This document shows, piece by piece, positions 1 to 8,210 of a DNA stretch of 64,000 bases. The notes under the pieces are model-generated. The model saw only the letters and a program-made list of their open reading frames with translations, was not told the origin of the DNA and searched no databases. A program made the position numbers and the translations under genes. The DNA is from Actinobacillus indolicus (GTDB taxonomy: Bacteria > Pseudomonadota > Gammaproteobacteria > Enterobacterales > Pasteurellaceae), in assembly GCF_004519515.1 (NCBI RefSeq), contig NZ_CP038145.1, positions 682,001 to 746,000 of the forward strand, written 5' to 3'. Every line of letters starts with the position of its first letter. The first letter of the stretch is position 1.

Positions 1-235
1 AATTAATACAGGAACAAACTTGCCATCTGTTGCCACGCCAAATGGTCAAGCGGCATTTTTATTCCTATTAACATCAGCAATTGCCCCATTAATTCGATTA
101 TCCTATGGACGAATGGTTTATATGGCATTACCATATACTATCGTTCTGTCTGGCGTTGGATTCTTAGCATTGGAATTCTTACTACCGCCACTAACCGAAT
201 TAATGACAAATTGGGGATGGTTAGTCACCCGCTAA
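1..235 (+). CDS. nhaB: Na+/H+ antiporter NhaB, C-terminal fragment
   Basis: This is the last ~78 codons of a gene that begins before the window; the open frame runs from base 2. The residues NTGTNLPSVATPNGQAAF followed by two hydrophobic stretches match the end of NhaB, an inner-membrane antiporter that expels Na+ in exchange for protons. The frame ends at TAA 233-235, twelve bases before dsbB. The nhaB-dsbB order is the usual one in Pasteurellaceae, which supports the call. Function rests on family knowledge, since only the C-terminus is visible. Confidence 0.9.
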   Translation, partial: INTGTNLPSVATPNGQAAFLFLLTSAIAPLIRLSYGRMVYMALPYTIVLSGVGFLALEFLLPPLTELMTNWGWLVTR

Positions 236-247
236 TTAAGGAACATT

Positions 248-790
248 ATGTTTAATTATTTCAAAGAGCTTTCTCTTAGCCGTAGTGCTTGGCTGTTATT
301 AACAACGAGTTGTGCGGCACTTGAAGCGACAGCTCTTTATTTCCAACATGGCATGGGATTAAATCCTTGTGTAATGTGTATTTACGAACGTTTAGCATTA
401 TTTGCTATTCTCATTGCTGGCGTTATTGGTATGCTTGCCCCCCGTAATGCCTTAGTTCGCTGGATTGCATTGCTTTTAGGACTTTTTGGCTCAATCAAAG
501 GATTAAATTTAGCCTTGAAGCATACGGATTATCAACTTAATCCAGCCCCTTGGAATCAATGTTCACCTTTTGTTGAATTTCCTGAAACATTGCCATTAAA
601 CAAATGGTTTCCAAATGTATTTGAAGCAACAGCAGGTGGAGATTGTGCCAAAATTGTTTGGAAATTCTTCGATTTATCGATGCCACAGTGGCTTATTGCT
701 ATTTTTGCTGTTTATCTGGTGATTTTTGTATTGATTATATTAAGTCAGTTCAAACGTAGCCGTAAAACAAACCGCAACTTATTTCGCTAA
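248..790 (+). CDS. dsbB: Disulfide bond formation protein DsbB
   Basis: DsbB is the inner-membrane quinone reductase that reoxidises periplasmic DsbA. The 180-residue product has the expected four transmembrane segments. Both redox pairs are present: Cys41-x-x-Cys44 in the first periplasmic loop (context NPCVMCIYER) and Cys105/Cys133 in the second loop (NQCSP and GGDCAK). The start is ATG 248, preceded by AAGGAAC. It follows nhaB by 12 bases and precedes a 55-codon gene by 11 bases, so the three are probably co-transcribed. Confidence 0.96.
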   Translation: MFNYFKELSLSRSAWLLLTTSCAALEATALYFQHGMGLNPCVMCIYERLALFAILIAGVIGMLAPRNALVRWIALLLGLFGSIKGLNLALKHTDYQLNPAPWNQCSPFVEFPETLPLNKWFPNVFEATAGGDCAKIVWKFFDLSMPQWLIAIFAVYLVIFVLIILSQFKRSRKTNRNLFR

Positions 791-801
791 AGGAGAATAC
801 A

Positions 802-969
802 ATGGAAACCGAACACAAAAGCTTTTTCCGTAAACTCTTAGATAAATATAATGATCTCTGTAAAGATCTTGGTGTGGATCAAGGTGCATGCCGTGGTTGT
901 GTGCCTGTGGTGAAGTTTGATCCTGAGAAAGATGATAAAACGGAAAAACAAGCAGGTAGATCCGAATAA
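802..969 (+). CDS. Small conserved-looking protein, 55 aa, unknown function
   Basis: A 55-codon frame starts at ATG 802 after a strong AGGAG ribosome binding site and ends at TAA 967-969, just before an intrinsic terminator. The product is soluble and charged, starting METEHKSFFRKLLDKY. It carries two central cysteines in a CRGCV context (ACRGCVPVVKFDPE) and an acidic/lysine-rich tail. Position at the end of the nhaB-dsbB unit and the RBS argue that it is real. I recall short Pasteurellaceae proteins of this type with a DUF label (possibly DUF5363) but no function. Coupling to DsbB is only a positional inference. Confidence 0.75.
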   Translation: METEHKSFFRKLLDKYNDLCKDLGVDQGACRGCVPVVKFDPEKDDKTEKQAGRSE

Positions 970-977
970 AATGTTGC

Positions 978-1006
978 AAAAGCTGAAAGAAATTTCAGCT
1001 TTTTTG
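978..1006 (+). terminator. Intrinsic terminator of the dsbB unit
   Basis: The inverted repeat AAAGCTGAAA / TTTCAGCTTT with a 3-4 base loop is followed by a run of T. It lies 9 bases after the 55-codon gene. Confidence 0.85.
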
Positions 1007-1095
1007 TTTCCTTCATTCTTCCTTATCACTAGGCATTTCTGCCCTTTTCCGCTACAATCCCCATAATTTTTTGCTATATTTTAGAGAGATTTAGA

Positions 1096-3150
1096 ATGTC
1101 AAATCCAAAAAGAAAAATACTGGTAACCTGTGCTTTGCCTTATGCTAACGGAGCGATCCATTTAGGGCATATGCTTGAACATATTCAAGCGGATATTTGG
1201 GTGCGTTTTCAGCGTATGCGTGGCAACGAAATTCACTTCGTCTGTGCCGATGACGCTCACGGCACGCCGATTATGTTGAATGCGGATAAACTCGGCATTA
1301 CCCCTGAACAGTTAATCGAAAAGGCCAAAGCTGATCACATTGCTGATTTTGCTGGCTTTAATATCAGTTTCGATAACTATCATTCCACCCACAGCGAAGA
1401 AAACCGTGAATATACTTCCGCCATCTATAAAAAATTAAAAGCGAACGGTTTTATCAAAAGCAAGGTGATCTCGCAGTTATTTGACCCTGAAAAAAATATG
1501 TTCTTACCTGATCGCTTTGTGAAAGGCACTTGCCCGAAATGTAAAGCGGAAGATCAGTACGGCGATAACTGTGAAGTCTGTGCTTCTACTTATAGCCCGA
1601 TGGATTTAATCAATCCACGTTCGGTGGTATCAGGCTCTACCCCTGTGGTAAAACAGTCGGAACACTTTTTCTTTGATTTACCAAGTTTTGAAGGTATGTT
1701 GAAAGCGTGGACACGTTCCGGCTCGCTTCAGCCTGAAATTGCCAATAAAATGCAAGAGTGGTTTGAAAGCGGTTTACAGCAATGGGACATCAGCCGTGAC
1801 GCACCTTACTTTGGCTTTGAAATTCCGGATAGCGAAAACAAATTCTTCTATGTTTGGCTTGATGCCCCTATCGGCTATATGGCTTCGTTCAAAAATCTCT
1901 GTGACCGCACGGGCTTGAACTTTGATGATTTCTGGAAAAAAGAGAGTGATGCTGAGTTGTATCACTTTATCGGTAAAGACATAGTTTACTTCCACAGTCT
2001 ATTCTGGCCTGCGATGTTAGAAGGAAGCGAATACCGCAAACCGACAAACGTCTTTGCACACGGTTATGTGACAGTCGATGGACAAAAAATGTCTAAATCC
2101 CGTGGCACGTTCATTCAAGCCAGCACTTACTTGAAACATATCGATCCTGAGTGTTTGCGTTACTACTATGCGGCGAAACTGAACGATCGCATTGAAGATC
2201 TCGATTTCAATTTAGAAGATTTCGTACAACGGGTAAACAGCGACATCGTCAATAAATTAGTCAATTTAGCTTCTCGTACCGCAGGGTTCATCACAAAACG
2301 CTTTGAAGGCAAACTCGCTTCAACATTAGAAAATCCAGCACTTTTTGATGAATTTGTTGCACAATCGGAACAGATCGCCACTTATTTTGAAACGCGTGAA
2401 TACAACAAAGCGATCCGTGAAATTATGGCATTAACGGATAAAGCCAATAAATACATTGACGACAAAGCCCCTTGGGTGATTGCCAAAGAAGAAGGCAAAG
2501 ACGCTGAATTACAAGCGGTCTGTTCAATGGGCTTAGAGCTATTCCGTGTATTAATGAGCTATCTCAAACCTGTATTACCAAAATTAGCGGAACGTGCCGA
2601 AGCCTTTTTACAAACAGAACTACGTTGGGACAATATCGGTTCACCGCTATTTGCCCACAACATTGCACCGTTTAAATCGCTCTTCTCTCGCTTAGAGAAA
2701 AAACAGATTGACGCTGTGATTGAAGAAACCAAAGCACTTTTCGCCGAAAGCGTAAAAGCAGAAACTGCAAAAAAAGGAAAAGAAATGACCGCTTGTGAAA
2801 CCAAAGTTGAACCTATTGCCCCTGAAATCACCATTGACGACTTCGCCAAACTCGATCTGCGTGTGGCAAAAGTATTGAAATGTGAAGCTGTGCCGAAATC
2901 AGATAAATTATTACGTTTTGAACTCGATTTAGGCGATCATACTCGCCAAGTCTTCTCTGGTATCAAAGCGGCGTACAGCCAACCTGAAGAGCTTGAAGGC
3001 AGATTTGTGATTATGATTGCCAACCTTGCCCCACGCAAAATGTCGTTTGGTATGTCGGAAGGAATGATTTTATCTGCTGGCACAGGCGGTGCAGATCTTT
3101 ATTTGCTCTCTGCGGATAGTGGCGTAACGGCTGGTATGCAGGTGAAGTAA
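1096..3150 (+). CDS. metG: Methionyl-tRNA synthetase
   Basis: This class I synthetase charges tRNA-Met. The 684-residue length matches the E. coli-type enzyme with a C-terminal dimerisation domain. The HIGH-class motif reads HLGH at residues 22-25. The KMSKS loop is at 331-335. The zinc knuckle CPKC...CEVC lies near residues 145-160. The C-terminal ~100 residues (IDDFAKLDLRVAKV onward) form the Trbp111-like tRNA-binding domain. The mrp/apbC gene that often neighbours metG in this family is not present here. Confidence 0.98.
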   Translation: MSNPKRKILVTCALPYANGAIHLGHMLEHIQADIWVRFQRMRGNEIHFVCADDAHGTPIMLNADKLGITPEQLIEKAKADHIADFAGFNISFDNYHSTHSEENREYTSAIYKKLKANGFIKSKVISQLFDPEKNMFLPDRFVKGTCPKCKAEDQYGDNCEVCASTYSPMDLINPRSVVSGSTPVVKQSEHFFFDLPSFEGMLKAWTRSGSLQPEIANKMQEWFESGLQQWDISRDAPYFGFEIPDSENKFFYVWLDAPIGYMASFKNLCDRTGLNFDDFWKKESDAELYHFIGKDIVYFHSLFWPAMLEGSEYRKPTNVFAHGYVTVDGQKMSKSRGTFIQASTYLKHIDPECLRYYYAAKLNDRIEDLDFNLEDFVQRVNSDIVNKLVNLASRTAGFITKRFEGKLASTLENPALFDEFVAQSEQIATYFETREYNKAIREIMALTDKANKYIDDKAPWVIAKEEGKDAELQAVCSMGLELFRVLMSYLKPVLPKLAERAEAFLQTELRWDNIGSPLFAHNIAPFKSLFSRLEKKQIDAVIEETKALFAESVKAETAKKGKEMTACETKVEPIAPEITIDDFAKLDLRVAKVLKCEAVPKSDKLLRFELDLGDHTRQVFSGIKAAYSQPEELEGRFVIMIANLAPRKMSFGMSEGMILSAGTGGADLYLLSADSGVTAGMQVK

Positions 3151-3184
3151 ATTCATCAGAGATACATCTTACATTTAATCTTCG

Positions 3185-3212
3185 TAGGGCTGGGGTTTAT
3201 CCCCACCCGATA
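3185..3212. repeat. Short GTAGGG-type intergenic palindrome
   Basis: Between metG and ndk, the sequence cgtagggctggggtttatcc and its continuation form a GGGG/CCCC hairpin. It resembles the GTAGGG-starting palindromes at 3668, 6373, 16300 and 29177. No T run follows, so I list it as a repeat and not as a terminator. Confidence 0.45.
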
Positions 3213-3242
3213 AGTCAGTTTATTGATATAAAAGGATAACTA

Positions 3243-3659
3243 ATGATCCAACAAACTCTCGCCATTATTAAACCCGATGCGACTAAACGCCATCTTATCG
3301 GTGAAATTTTAAGTTATATGGAAAAAAATGGCTTAGCGATCAAAGCATTAAAAATGCTTCACTTAACCAAAGAACAAGCGGAAGGTTTTTATGCAGAACA
3401 TCAAGGAAAAGACTTTTTTGATCCGCTCGTGGCATTTATGATTTCTGAGCCTATCGTTGTTGCGGTGTTAGAAGGCGAAAATGCCGTGGAAAACTATCGC
3501 TTGTTGATGGGGGCAACCAAACCCGAAGAACGCAAACTAGGCACTATTCGCAAAATGTTTGGTTTAAGCTACCGTGAAAACTCGGTACACGGTTCGGACT
3601 CTGAAACTTCCGCAAAACGTGAAATTGCCTATTTCTTTACGCCGAGTGAGATTGTGTAG
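3243..3659 (+). CDS. ndk: Nucleoside diphosphate kinase
   Basis: Ndk transfers the gamma phosphate from ATP to other nucleoside diphosphates through a phospho-histidine. The protein is 138 residues, the normal bacterial size. The catalytic motif NSVHGSDS places the active histidine at 116. The N-terminus QTLAIIKPDATKR is the family signature. ATG 3243 follows AAGGATAAC. The gene stands alone, with repeat palindromes on both sides. Confidence 0.97.
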   Translation: MIQQTLAIIKPDATKRHLIGEILSYMEKNGLAIKALKMLHLTKEQAEGFYAEHQGKDFFDPLVAFMISEPIVVAVLEGENAVENYRLLMGATKPEERKLGTIRKMFGLSYRENSVHGSDSETSAKREIAYFFTPSEIV

Positions 3660-3667
3660 ATGAAATG

Positions 3668-3735
3668 CAGGGGCGAATAACATTCGCCCTGACGTTCCTG
3701 CAATCATTTTGGGGTAAATGTAATTTGCCCCTACA
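3668..3735. repeat. Paired GTAGGGG-type palindromes after ndk
   Basis: Two adjacent hairpins are visible: AGGGGCGAAT-aac-ATTCGCCCT and GGGGTAAATG-ta-ATTTGCCCC, the second ending CCCCTAC. They fill the space between ndk and the CRP/terminator palindrome. The same GTAGGG-hairpin layout recurs elsewhere in the window. Confidence 0.5.
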
Positions 3736-3745
3736 ACTTATTTAT

Positions 3746-3779
3746 ATCCCTTTTTGTGAGCTAGATCACAAAAAGGGAT
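3746..3779 (+). promoter_or_regulatory. CRP site nested in a perfect 14-bp terminator-like palindrome
   Basis: The arms ATCCCTTTTTGTGA (3746-3759) and TCACAAAAAGGGAT (3766-3779) are exact inverted repeats around GCTAGA. The core TGTGA-N6-TCACA (3755-3770) is a perfect CRP box. The downstream arm runs into TTTTATTTT, so the same DNA can act as the ndk intrinsic terminator. With a -10 candidate TACAAT at 3831-3836 (start point about 3843) the CRP centre lies near -81, an allowed class I position for activating fruB. Confidence 0.8.
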
Positions 3780-3802
3780 TTTTATTTTGCTTTCCCTTAA
3801 AT

Positions 3803-3820
3803 TGCTAGATCGATTTAGCA
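3803..3820 (+). promoter_or_regulatory. Putative FruR/Cra-type operator upstream of fruB
   Basis: The 18-bp sequence TGCTAGATCGATTTAGCA is an imperfect palindrome matching its own complement at 16 of 18 positions. Its core resembles the Cra/FruR consensus CTGAATCGATTCAG. It covers the place where the -35 element would sit for the TACAAT box at 3831, which fits repression. The regulator assignment is inferred; no fruR gene is in the window. Confidence 0.5.
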
Positions 3821-3882
3821 AAAAATAGAGTACAATCCTTATAATTATTTTATCTTTTAAATTAAATTTATAAGGGGTTTCA

Positions 3883-5418
3883 ATGCTCAACTTATCTGCA
3901 CAAAATATCCGTTTAAACGGCTCGGCAAGCAATAAAGAAGAAGCTATTCGCTTGGTTGCAAGTGGCTTAGTTGCCAACGGCAATGTTGTTGAAGGCTATG
4001 AAGTCGGAATGCTAACTCGTGAAACGCAAACATCAACCTATTTAGGCAATGGTATTGCGATCCCACACGGCACTTTAGACACTCGTGATTTAGTCAAAAC
4101 CACTGGGGTACAAGTTTATCAATTCCCACAAGGGATCGAATGGGGCGAAGGCAATACCGCTTATGTTGTGATTGGGATTGCGGCAAAATCCGATGAACAT
4201 TTAACCCTACTTCGTCAATTAACCACGGTACTCGGCGATGAAGCGGTAGCGGAAAAATTGGCGAAAACGCAAGATCTTGATGAGTTCGTGGCGTTATTAA
4301 GCGGTAAACGTAACGAACCTGTGATTTCAGCCGAACTTATCTCTTTAGACATTGATACATCAAGTCTTATTACCCTTTCTGCGATTAACGCAGCCAAATT
4401 GCAAGAAAAAGGCTATGTTAATCAAACCTTTATTAGCGATGTCGTAGAAAATCAGCCCCTAGCGTTAGGCAACAATGTTTTCTTAGCAGACAGCAGCAAA
4501 GGTAACTTATTAAACGGTGTGGCGGTTGCTCGTAGTAAAGAAGGTAAAACCCTTGTAACCGTTGCGGCAACGGACGACAGCTTGCAGACTACTTTAGCTA
4601 AATTGCTCAATATCACGACCCGTCAGCAGTTAATGATTGCCCCTGCAGATCGTATTTTGGCAATTTTCGGTCAATCTGCACCAGAAGCTGTTTCAGCACC
4701 TGCACAAGCGGCGGCTTCTGCTGAAAATTTTGCAAATGCAGATCAGGTAATCGGCACTTTCACTGTCCGCAATGAACACGGTTTACACGCTCGTCCTTGT
4801 GCAGTGTTAGTTCAAACCTTAAAACCATTTGAAGCCAAAGTTACCGTTGTTAATCTTGATCGCCAAGCAGAACCTGTGAATGCGAAAAGTACAATGCGAG
4901 TGGTTGCTCTTGGTGCGGCAAAAGGTCACCGTTTACGCTTTGTGGCAGAAGGCAGTGATGCACCACAAGCTATCGAAGCCTTACAACAAGCGTTTGTGGC
5001 AGGCTTAGGGGAAGCGGTGACTTTTGTTCCTGCAGTTGAAGATACGATTGAAGCGACAGGAAATAGTGTCGCAGCGAAAGTGGCAGAAGTGGCTCAAGAA
5101 ATCGCACAAGCGGTCACATCGAACGAAAATATTGCAAATAAAGAAGAACTTGAAGCGACATTCACGATCCGCAACGAACACGGCTTGCACGCTCGTCCAA
5201 GTGCGATGTTAGTTAATGAAGTGAAAAAATATAATGCGACTATCCAAGTGCAAAACCTTGACCGTGACAGCCAGCTAGTCAGTGCGAAAAGCTTGATGAA
5301 AATCGTGGCATTAGGCGTGCAAAAAGGACACCGCTTACGCTTTGTTGCAACAGGCGAAGAAGCACAGCAAGCCTTAGACGGTATCGGCAAAGCGATTGAA
5401 GCCGGCTTAGGCGAATAG
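3883..5418 (+). CDS. fruB: Fructose PTS fusion protein, EIIA-HPr-HPr (diphosphoryl transfer protein)
   Basis: The 511-residue protein relays phosphate from enzyme I to FruA. Residues 1-145 are the EIIA-Fru domain, with active His62 in IAIPHGTLDTR. A linker/M domain follows. Then come two HPr domains, each with the motif NEHGLHARP, active histidines His302 and His436. E. coli FruB is about 376 residues with one HPr; the extra length here is the second HPr plus an Ala/Glu-rich linker (about residues 385-420). It is first in the fruBKA operon; fruK follows after 8 bases. Confidence 0.96.
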   Translation: MLNLSAQNIRLNGSASNKEEAIRLVASGLVANGNVVEGYEVGMLTRETQTSTYLGNGIAIPHGTLDTRDLVKTTGVQVYQFPQGIEWGEGNTAYVVIGIAAKSDEHLTLLRQLTTVLGDEAVAEKLAKTQDLDEFVALLSGKRNEPVISAELISLDIDTSSLITLSAINAAKLQEKGYVNQTFISDVVENQPLALGNNVFLADSSKGNLLNGVAVARSKEGKTLVTVAATDDSLQTTLAKLLNITTRQQLMIAPADRILAIFGQSAPEAVSAPAQAAASAENFANADQVIGTFTVRNEHGLHARPCAVLVQTLKPFEAKVTVVNLDRQAEPVNAKSTMRVVALGAAKGHRLRFVAEGSDAPQAIEALQQAFVAGLGEAVTFVPAVEDTIEATGNSVAAKVAEVAQEIAQAVTSNENIANKEELEATFTIRNEHGLHARPSAMLVNEVKKYNATIQVQNLDRDSQLVSAKSLMKIVALGVQKGHRLRFVATGEEAQQALDGIGKAIEAGLGE

Positions 5419-5426
5419 GGGGAAAA

Positions 5427-6371
5427 ATGGCACAACAATTACGCATTGCAACGGTGACCCTAAACCCTGCCTTTGACTTAGTCGGGCGTTTGAAACGCAT
5501 TGAAGTCGGTGAAGTGAACACGGTGGAAACCCTTGGACTTTACCCAGCAGGAAAAGGGATTAACGTGGCAAAAGTCCTTGCGGATTTAGGCACAAATCTG
5601 ACGGTAACAGGCTTTTTAGGCGAAGAAAATCAAGGGGATTTTGTTCAAGCCTTTCAACAAAATGGTCTGGTCGATCAGTTTTATCGCATTGCAGGCAAAA
5701 CCCGTATTAACGTCAAAATTACCGAAACAGAAGCCGATGTGACGGATCTGAATTTCTTAGGCTTTGAAATTTGTACAAACGATTGGCGTAAATTCACCGC
5801 ACTTTCACAGCAATGGCATACGCAGTTTGACTTGGTGGCAATTTGCGGTTCACTACCGCGTGGAGTTACTGCAGAACAGTTTGCCGATTGGTTGAAATCC
5901 TTGCACGATCAAGGGTTGAAAGTGGTGTTAGACACCAGCAACCAAGCATTAACCGCAGGCTTAAAAGCAAATCCTTGGTTGGTGAAACCAAACCGCCGTG
6001 AGTTAGAAGTGTGGGCAAACCGACCGCTTGAAACCTTAGATGCGGTGATTGAAGCAGCACAAGAGCTACGCACTCAAGGCATTGAAAATGTGATTATCTC
6101 AATGGGTGAAAAAGGCTCGGTTTGGATCAATAACGAAGGGGTACTTCAAGCTCAACCGCCACGTTGTGAAGATGTGGTAAGTACCGTAGGGGCTGGCGAC
6201 TCAATGGTTGCAGGGCTGATCTACGGTTTCTTGCAAGGTTGGGATAAAGCGAAAACCCTTGCCTTTGCCAGTGCGACATCTGCCCTAGCGGTATCCCAAA
6301 GTAACGTGGGCGTAAGCGATAAAACGGCGTTGGAAGGGATTTTGGCACAGGTTAAATTGACTGAACTTTAA
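5427..6371 (+). CDS. fruK: 1-phosphofructokinase
   Basis: FruK phosphorylates fructose-1-phosphate, the product of FruA import, to fructose-1,6-bisphosphate. The 314-residue protein shows the PfkB/ribokinase signatures: GKGINVAKVLADLG near residue 40 and the ATP/anion-hole motif GAGDSMVAGL near residue 255. ATG 5427 follows GGGGGAAAA. It sits between fruB and fruA, as in other gamma-proteobacterial fru operons. Confidence 0.97.
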   Translation: MAQQLRIATVTLNPAFDLVGRLKRIEVGEVNTVETLGLYPAGKGINVAKVLADLGTNLTVTGFLGEENQGDFVQAFQQNGLVDQFYRIAGKTRINVKITETEADVTDLNFLGFEICTNDWRKFTALSQQWHTQFDLVAICGSLPRGVTAEQFADWLKSLHDQGLKVVLDTSNQALTAGLKANPWLVKPNRRELEVWANRPLETLDAVIEAAQELRTQGIENVIISMGEKGSVWINNEGVLQAQPPRCEDVVSTVGAGDSMVAGLIYGFLQGWDKAKTLAFASATSALAVSQSNVGVSDKTALEGILAQVKLTEL

Positions 6372-6372
6372 T

Positions 6373-6402
6373 TGTAGGGTGCGTGTAAACGCACCCTACC
6401 TT
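6373..6402. repeat. GTAGGGTGCGT palindrome between fruK and fruA
   Basis: GTAGGGTGCGTG-TAAA-CGCACCCTAC is an almost perfect hairpin without a following T run. It lies inside the operon, so it may stabilise or process mRNA instead of ending it; that is inference. It belongs to the same loose family as the palindromes at 3668 and 16300. Confidence 0.6.
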
Positions 6403-6443
6403 AGAAAGAAAACAGATTTCTTAAACATTGATAGGAATAAAAT

Positions 6444-8099
6444 ATGAATATTTCATTTATTTTCCCGGCACAACTCGGTAAAGCAAGAGCATTTCTTGTG
6501 AATGAAGTGCTAACGGCAGCGGCAAAACAGCAAGGACATTCTGTGGTCAATGCAGAACAAGCGGATTTTGTGGTGTTATTTGATGAGCAAGTGCCTGCGA
6601 ACGTTGTCGGTAAACAAGGGGCGGTGGTTAGCCTTGAGCAAGCCTTTGCTCAACCTGAAGCGACATTCTCACAAGCGGTTAATTCTGCTCAAACTTTTGC
6701 AAATGCAACACAAGCAGCGGTTTCAAACTCTGGCGTAAAAAATATCGTTGCAGTAACCGCTTGTCCAACAGGGGTTGCACATACCTTTATGTCTGCCGAA
6801 GCGATTGAAAACTATGCCAAAGCACAAGGCTGGAATGTGAAAGTAGAAACCCGTGGACAAGTCGGTGCAGGCAATCCGATTTCAGCGGAAGAAGTTGCAG
6901 CAGCAGATTTAGTCTTTGTGGCAGCGGATATTGATGTGGATTTAAGCAAATTCCAAGGCAAATTAATGTACCGCACTTCAACAGGTTTAGCCTTGAAGAA
7001 AACAGCTCAAGAGTTTGAAAAAGCCTTCCAACAAGCGACCGTTTATCAAGGCGGTTCTGCGGCAGCTGCGAAAGGCGAAGAAACGACTGGCGAGAAGAAA
7101 GGGATTTATAAACACTTGATGACGGGCGTATCACATATGTTGCCGTTCGTGGTTGCTGGTGGTTTGTTAATTGCCATTTCCTTTATGTTTGGTATTGAAG
7201 CCTTTAAAGATCCGAATATCGCAGGCGGTTTACCGAAAGCATTAATGGATATCGGTGGCGGTGCGGCATTCCACTTAATGATCGCAGTCTTTGCTGGTTA
7301 TGTTGCCTATTCGATTGCTGACCGCCCTGGTTTAACCGCAGGTTTTGTCGGCGGTATGTTAGCGACAACGGCAGGTGCAGGGATTTTAGGCGGTATTATC
7401 GCAGGTTTCCTTGCAGGTTATGTGGTGAAATTCTTGAATGATAACATCAAGTTACCGGCAAGTTTGACTTCGTTAAAACCGATCTTAATCCTACCGCTCT
7501 TAGGCTCTGCGATTGTCGGTCTTGCAATGGTTTATGTGATTAACCCACCTGTTGCCAGCATCATGGAAGCCTTATCCAACTGGTTAAAATCAATGGGTGA
7601 AATCAATGCGATTGTACTTGGTATTGTACTTGGCGTGATGATGTGTACCGATATGGGCGGTCCAGTAAACAAAGCAGCTTACACTTTCTCTGTTGGTATG
7701 TTAGCCTCAGACGTAAATACCCCGATGGCGGCAGCAATGGCTGCAGGTATGGTTCCACCTATCGGTATGGCGATTGCGACTTGGATTGCTCGCAATAAAT
7801 TTACCGTAAACCAACGTGATGCAGGCAAAGCCTCTTTCGTACTCGGCTTATGCTTTATCTCTGAAGGTGCGTTACCGTTTGTAGCAGCAGACCCAGTGCG
7901 TGTGATTGCCACTTCCATCTTAGGCGGTGCAACGGCAGGCGCGATTTCTCTTGGTTTAGGCATCACATTACAAGCCCCACACGGCGGTTTATTCGTGATC
8001 CCATTTGTTTCGCAACCGTTGATGTACTTGGCAGCCATTGCAATTGGTTCTGCGGTGACGGGTGTGACTTATGCGGTGATTAAACCGAAAGCTGAATAA
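6444..8099 (+). CDS. fruA: Fructose-specific PTS permease, EIIBC components
   Basis: This inner-membrane permease imports fructose as fructose-1-phosphate. The 551-residue protein starts with a degenerate EIIB-like domain (about 1-95). The active EIIB domain has Cys107 in VTACPTGVAHTFM. From about residue 225 onward there are 8-9 membrane segments of EIIC. The layout is that of E. coli FruA. Start ATG 6444 is 72 bases after fruK, with a palindrome between them. Confidence 0.97.
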   Translation: MNISFIFPAQLGKARAFLVNEVLTAAAKQQGHSVVNAEQADFVVLFDEQVPANVVGKQGAVVSLEQAFAQPEATFSQAVNSAQTFANATQAAVSNSGVKNIVAVTACPTGVAHTFMSAEAIENYAKAQGWNVKVETRGQVGAGNPISAEEVAAADLVFVAADIDVDLSKFQGKLMYRTSTGLALKKTAQEFEKAFQQATVYQGGSAAAAKGEETTGEKKGIYKHLMTGVSHMLPFVVAGGLLIAISFMFGIEAFKDPNIAGGLPKALMDIGGGAAFHLMIAVFAGYVAYSIADRPGLTAGFVGGMLATTAGAGILGGIIAGFLAGYVVKFLNDNIKLPASLTSLKPILILPLLGSAIVGLAMVYVINPPVASIMEALSNWLKSMGEINAIVLGIVLGVMMCTDMGGPVNKAAYTFSVGMLASDVNTPMAAAMAAGMVPPIGMAIATWIARNKFTVNQRDAGKASFVLGLCFISEGALPFVAADPVRVIATSILGGATAGAISLGLGITLQAPHGGLFVIPFVSQPLMYLAAIAIGSAVTGVTYAVIKPKAE

Positions 8100-8121
8100 T
8101 AGATAGCGATTTATGATTGAG

Positions 8122-8153
8122 AAACACGGAACAGGAAACTTTCCGTGTTTTTT
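8122..8153 (+). terminator. Intrinsic terminator of fruBKA
   Basis: The arms AAACACGGAA and TTCCGTGTTT enclose an 8-9 base loop and are followed by seven T. It lies 22 bases after the fruA stop. Confidence 0.9.
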
Positions 8154-8210
8154 TATTTTGAGAAAAGCGTATAATTTGCCACGAATTTCCGATTAAATAA
8201 GGATAACCCA

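Noticed and set aside
5005..5521. Several open frames of 60-114 codons opposite fruB and fruK
   Set aside because: They lie within strongly coding DNA of fruB/fruK, lack ribosome binding sites and resemble no family.
7679..8038. 119-codon frame antisense to fruA
   Set aside because: It mirrors the codon pattern of the EIIC membrane region and has no start signal.
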